From contig CAAHDT010000010.1 in NCBI GenBank assembly GCA_900770525.1, forward strand, positions 22,532-86,531: DNA of 64,000 bases, in the 5' to 3' direction. The notes beneath the pieces were generated by a model. The model searched no databases and was not told the origin of the DNA. It worked only from the letters and a program-made list of their open reading frames with translations. Shown piece after piece: positions 60,691-64,000 of this stretch; positions within the stretch are counted from its first letter, which is position 1; every line of letters begins with the position of its first letter. The translations under genes were made by a program, and so were the position numbers. This stretch comes from Candidatus Gastranaerophilales bacterium. GTDB taxonomy: Bacteria > Cyanobacteriota > Vampirovibrionia > Gastranaerophilales > Gastranaerophilaceae.

Positions 60691-62075
60691 TATTTGGCAA
60701 ACCTCGCAAATAACTGGTCTAATAAGTCAATCGACATATCAATTTCTTCGTCACTTATATAGAGTGATGGAACAAGAGTGATAATATTCTTATAAAAGCC
60801 TCCGTTATTGAGAATTAGTCCACATTTTTTGCCATTGTAGGTTAAATTACCTTTCAATCCTTCTTCTTGCATTGCATCGCATAATTCTCTATTAGGGGTT
60901 ATTCCATCAGCTTGAGTTAATTCTATCCTCAATGCAAGCCCGATTCCGCCAACATCTCCAATGAATTGCGGATATTTGTTTTTGAGATAATTTAAGCCGT
61001 TCATAAATCGTTTGCTTTTAAGCGGTATTGTTTGCTCAAAGTTTTCATCTTCGATTAGACACATTACTTCGTAACCGGCTCTTGTGCCTATAGGGTTTGA
61101 GGCATAAGTAGAGTGAGCGCTTCCTGCCGGAAAAACATTTGGGGCGATAAATTTTTCTTTAGCCCAGAAGCCTGAAAGTGGGTTCATTCCGTTTGTAATA
61201 GATTTTGCAAAAGTAATTACATCCGGTGTAATTCCGTAGTTTTCTATTGCCCAAAGCTTACCCGTTCTGAACATTCCCATTTGTATTTCGTCAATTATTA
61301 ATATTATCCCAAAATCATCAAGCACCTTTTTTAAAGCTTTAAAATATCCTTTTGGCGGATTTATGTAACCGCCTGTTCCGAGAATCGGTTCAGCAATAAA
61401 TGTTTTGCATTCGCAATTTCCTGTTTTAGAGTCATAAAATGAATTGTATTCGCTTTCGAAATTTTTGGCGAATTGTTTTACACAATAGAAATCACAATTT
61501 TCGCATTTCATACCGTAATGGCAGCGAAAACAGTACGGAAACGGCACAAAATGTGCTCTATCTCCAAAATGTCCGTACCGTTCTCTATATCTGTAACTTG
61601 ATGTTACGGATGTTGCTCCCATTGTTCTCCCGTGGTAGCCTCCCATAAAAGCAAATATTCCTTGTGAATGTGTGTAATTTCTGGATACTTTGAGTGCATC
61701 TTCTGTTGCTTGCGCACCACCTACGTTAAAGTGAACACGCCCAACTTCTCCAAAACGTTTTTCGTTTGCTTGTGCAATTTTTTGTGCAAGTAAAACTTTA
61801 TAATCATATAAATGTTTAGGAGTTATTTGAGGTAAGGTCTGAATTTGGTCTATAACGGCATTTGTAATTCTTTTGTTTTTGTATCCGAAATTACAGCTTG
61901 CATACCACATTTGTAAATCAAGATACGGTGTGTCTTTGCTGTCATACATAAAAGAACCTTCGCAATCTCTAAAAACTTTTGGGTTCTTTGAATAGTGGAC
62001 AGTATCGCCCCAAGAACAATATCTTTCGTCTAAAGCTTTAATCTCTTCATCTGTTAGTAAATTAGTTTTCAGCAT
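60690..62075 (-). CDS. Class III pyridoxal-phosphate aminotransferase
   Basis: 461 residues, the 4-aminobutyrate/ornithine aminotransferase fold. NVGGAQATEDALKVSR near 116, GGYHGRTMGATSVT near 143, the DEIQMGMFRTG block near 255, and the PLP Lys in TFAKSITNGMNPLSG near 285. A Cys-rich insertion PFPYCFRCHYGMKCENCDFYC (about 175-195) may bind metal, as in a subset of these enzymes. The amino donor and acceptor are not evident. Start follows GAGGTAAGT. Operon with the hydrolase and small membrane protein. Confidence 0.88.
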   Translation of the reverse strand: MLKTNLLTDEEIKALDERYCSWGDTVHYSKNPKVFRDCEGSFMYDSKDTPYLDLQMWYASCNFGYKNKRITNAVIDQIQTLPQITPKHLYDYKVLLAQKIAQANEKRFGEVGRVHFNVGGAQATEDALKVSRNYTHSQGIFAFMGGYHGRTMGATSVTSSYRYRERYGHFGDRAHFVPFPYCFRCHYGMKCENCDFYCVKQFAKNFESEYNSFYDSKTGNCECKTFIAEPILGTGGYINPPKGYFKALKKVLDDFGIILIIDEIQMGMFRTGKLWAIENYGITPDVITFAKSITNGMNPLSGFWAKEKFIAPNVFPAGSAHSTYASNPIGTRAGYEVMCLIEDENFEQTIPLKSKRFMNGLNYLKNKYPQFIGDVGGIGLALRIELTQADGITPNRELCDAMQEEGLKGNLTYNGKKCGLILNNGGFYKNIITLVPSLYISDEEIDMSIDLLDQLFARFAK

Positions 62076-62308
62076 TTTACTTACCTCGTTTTCTAAAATA
62101 TTTATTTCACGTTGTAATTAAATAAAAAATCAAATTTTAAAACAATTAGTAACTTGTCTTGTTTGATGTTGTGCAAGTTATTCTGGTGGGGGATTGACAG
62201 TATGCATCAGTAAATTTTCGCGGATTGTTATCGGAAGATAAATAGAAAGTTCGTCAAATACTGATTTTTGCGGTATGATAAACACTAACGAGAGAATTTG
62301 GAGCGAAT

Positions 62309-63382
62309 ATGGTTAATTTATCTGATTTGTTTGATATAGGTAGAAATTTGTATGCGGAGCCTTCGTATCGGGATAATTCCGGCATGGCGAAAATTCCTTT
62401 GAGGTACTTTTTTGAGTTGACTTACAGATGTAATTTGCAGTGTCCGTATTGTTATGTCGGGTGCGATAGAAACAAAGAGGAATTGACTACAGAAGAGTGG
62501 TTCAAGGTTATTGAGCAAATCCCTTGGTATTCGTTTGTAACGCTTGTTGGCGGAGAACCTTTGGTTCGTAAAGATTTTATTGATATTTTGATGAAAACCG
62601 CAAAGAAAACTTTTGGTAAGTTAAATGTTGTTTCAAATGGGGTTTTGATTAACGATGAAATTATTGATGCGTTTATAAAAAGTAAGATGATGTTGCTTTC
62701 GGTATCGCTTGACGGATATGGAGAAAATCATGATAAAAACCGTGCAAAAGACGGTATTTTTGATAAAATTATGTCTAATTTTGAAAAAATGAATTCTCGT
62801 TCAAAACGTCCTATGATTGATATCAAGACGATTGTTCTTGAAAATAATTTAGACGATATTGTGAAATTATATAAAATGTGTGATGAGATGAAATTTAACT
62901 TTTTGTCAATTTCATTCCTCAGAAATAATAATTTGAAACAAAATTCGGTATTGTTTGATAGTTTTGTGCCGGAGTTTAATCAGAATTATCCGATTGAGAA
63001 ATATTTTGATATGGAGCATTTTAAAGAGGTTTACAGAGAGTTAGAAGCTTTGGCAAAACATTCTGATGTAAAGATTAGATTTGCACCAAAATTTGAGTAT
63101 TCAAAAAATCCGCTTGAAACGATAGAAAAATTCTTTGAAACACCGGCGGATAAACCGATAAGTGAAATATATGAGCCGTGTAAGTATCCGTATTCAAATA
63201 TGATGATAAATCCGGCAGGGGATGTTTATCCTTGTTTGTCACAAAGAATTGGAAATATAAAGGATGGAACATTGAAAGAAGTGTTCAATTTACCTCATTA
63301 TAGGTGTTTTAGAAAAAATCTTAAGGTCGCGAAAGTTTTTGGTGCTTGTCAAATGTGCTGTGAATTAAAGGTAAAAGATTAA
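62309..63382 (+). CDS. Radical SAM protein with Cys-rich C-terminus
   Basis: 357 residues. The [4Fe-4S]-SAM motif CNLQCPYCY (C-x3-C-x2-C) is near 44-52; GGEPLVRKDF near 80 and NGVLINDEIIDAF near 111 follow in the TIM-barrel. The C-terminus has Cys in EPCKYPYSNMMINPAGDVYPCLSQRIGN and GACQMCCELK, which fits a SPASM-like domain with extra clusters. Such enzymes modify peptides or carry out other radical steps. No precursor peptide gene is obvious within 1 kb. RBS GGAG. Confidence 0.87.
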   Translation: MVNLSDLFDIGRNLYAEPSYRDNSGMAKIPLRYFFELTYRCNLQCPYCYVGCDRNKEELTTEEWFKVIEQIPWYSFVTLVGGEPLVRKDFIDILMKTAKKTFGKLNVVSNGVLINDEIIDAFIKSKMMLLSVSLDGYGENHDKNRAKDGIFDKIMSNFEKMNSRSKRPMIDIKTIVLENNLDDIVKLYKMCDEMKFNFLSISFLRNNNLKQNSVLFDSFVPEFNQNYPIEKYFDMEHFKEVYRELEALAKHSDVKIRFAPKFEYSKNPLETIEKFFETPADKPISEIYEPCKYPYSNMMINPAGDVYPCLSQRIGNIKDGTLKEVFNLPHYRCFRKNLKVAKVFGACQMCCELKVKD

Positions 63383-63429
63383 TATTTTTTATTCGGAGTG
63401 GCGTTTTTAGAAGTTTTGTTTGCGCATAC

Positions 63430-63458
63430 TTGCGGAATTGTGAGAGATAGGTTATAAT
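63430..63458 (+). promoter_or_regulatory. Promoter of the poly-G pilin gene
   Basis: TTGCGG (63430-63435) and TATAAT (63453-63458) with a 17-base spacer, about 50 bases upstream of the start codon. Confidence 0.65.
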
Positions 63459-63508
63459 TTAAATGTATAACGGACAAAAATGTAGAAATGGAAACCGGAG
63501 GATTAAGA

Positions 63509-64000
63509 ATGATAGAGAAAGTTAAGAAAACGCTGAAAGTCAGTCATAGAGCGGTTTTCGGGGGGGGGGGGTACTCTTCTAAGCCGTAATGACAGGGGTT
63601 GGGGCACCACTCAACACAGTCCAGTAGAAAAAAGAGCTTTCACCCTCGCCGAAGTCCTCATAACTCTTGGCATAGTTGGCATAGTTGCCGCATTGACACT
63701 ACCGGCATTGTTAACTAATGTTCAAGCAAAAATCAGGGCGGAACAAATCCGTTCAGCGAAGTATAAGTTCTCTTTAGCAACCGAAAAGATGGCACGATTA
63801 AACTTAATAGGACCATACGATAGTACTGACGCATTTGTGGATGAATTACAAAAACATTTAAAAATATCTAAACGTTGTGATGCAAGCAACCTACGCGGTT
63901 GTTGGCCTTATGACACTGTAGATTTAGGCAACGGTAAGACTTGGGATATATCCAAAACCAAAACCGGTAGTCAATTGGGGATGGAAACGAATGATAAACA
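63509..64000 (+). CDS. Type IV pilin-like gene interrupted by a G12 tract, 3' end beyond window
   Basis: An ATG with RBS GGAGG begins MIEKVKKTLKVSHRAVFGGG. In the given sequence the frame runs through G12 (63560-63571) and stops at 63587-63589 after 26 residues. If the tract were 11 bases, the same start would read on through TLLSRNDRGWGTTQHSPVEK into RAFTLAEVLITLGIVGIVAA and a normal pseudopilin N-terminus, open to the window edge. There is no ATG, GTG or TTG in the pilin frame between the tract and the prepilin cleavage site, so expression needs the shift. Phase-variable OFF allele, programmed slippage, or homopolymer error are all possible. Confidence 0.75.
63560..63571 (+). repeat. Homopolymeric G12 tract
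   Basis: Twelve consecutive G residues in the 5' part of a pilin reading frame, the only such run in this AT-rich window. Runs of this length slip readily during replication. Confidence 0.95.

Noticed and set aside
62076..62308. Precursor peptide gene for the radical SAM enzyme
   Set aside because: The 233-base gap and the region after the enzyme hold no small ORF with an RBS and a Cys- or Gly-rich core that I could support.
1..64000. CRISPR array, prophage or insertion sequence
   Set aside because: I found no regularly spaced repeats, cas genes, phage structural genes or transposase in either strand.

Overview
The window is low-GC bacterial chromosome with a Gram-negative envelope (lptB/lptF, mlaF/mlaE, galE/glf) and two type IV pilin-like genes whose N-termini read FTLAEVLITLGI. 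Together with a plastidial/cyanobacterial-type set of housekeeping genes, this best fits a non-photosynthetic gut relative of Cyanobacteria (Vampirovibrionia/Melainabacteria, order Gastranaerophilales). That placement is inference from gene content and protein style; there is no rRNA in the window to confirm it. There is no phage, insertion sequence or CRISPR array.

Layout. 1-4.2 kb: a truncated DUF4127 gene, menG/ubiE, aspS and a DUF3137 membrane protein. 4.2-16 kb: protein quality control (clpB, a DnaJ-like protein with a reduced zinc finger, a second ClpB-type disaggregase), a tRNA-Gly with an unusual downstream cassette, a SEC-C protein, dxr and rpsT. 16-22 kb: a tight minus-strand run of surface-sugar genes (WecG/TagA-type transferase, half transketolase, YhcH, Gph-like phosphatase, RgpF-like protein, then an alcohol dehydrogenase). 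22-34 kb: a lineage-type secreted or surface protein with a sigma28-like promoter, nfeD/SPFH pair, folE2, a thioredoxin-like protein, a sigma70-family factor, trkA/trkH, yggT, mtnP, glycosyltransferase. 34-48 kb: small HTH-like protein and pilin, SNF2 helicase, gpmI, mnmE, histidine kinase pair, formyl-THF cyclo-ligase, aminotransferase, mlaFE, DUF2142 protein. 49-57 kb: hcp, ribF, the lptB-lptF-NAGPA operon, tandem paralogous small membrane proteins, glf-galE. 57-64 kb: tRNA-Ser with a second cassette of the same design, a JAMM-motif protein, GNAT, a Cys-nucleophile hydrolase, a class III aminotransferase, a radical SAM protein, and a pilin interrupted by a G12 tract.

Most interesting signals. 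(1) The pilin at 63509 is open only if the 12-base G run were 11 (or 14), the pattern of a phase-variable gene in the OFF state, or a homopolymer error. (2) tRNA-Gly and tRNA-Ser are each followed, 190 and 184 bases on, by a second copy of their own 3' end; the DNA between carries a degenerate inverted copy of the tRNA tail and a shared structured core with compensatory differences in one stem. This looks like an undescribed tRNA-tail-associated element or RNA. (3) At least seven genes have a -10-like hexamer exactly 6 bases before ATG and no convincing ribosome-binding site, suggesting common leaderless transcription.
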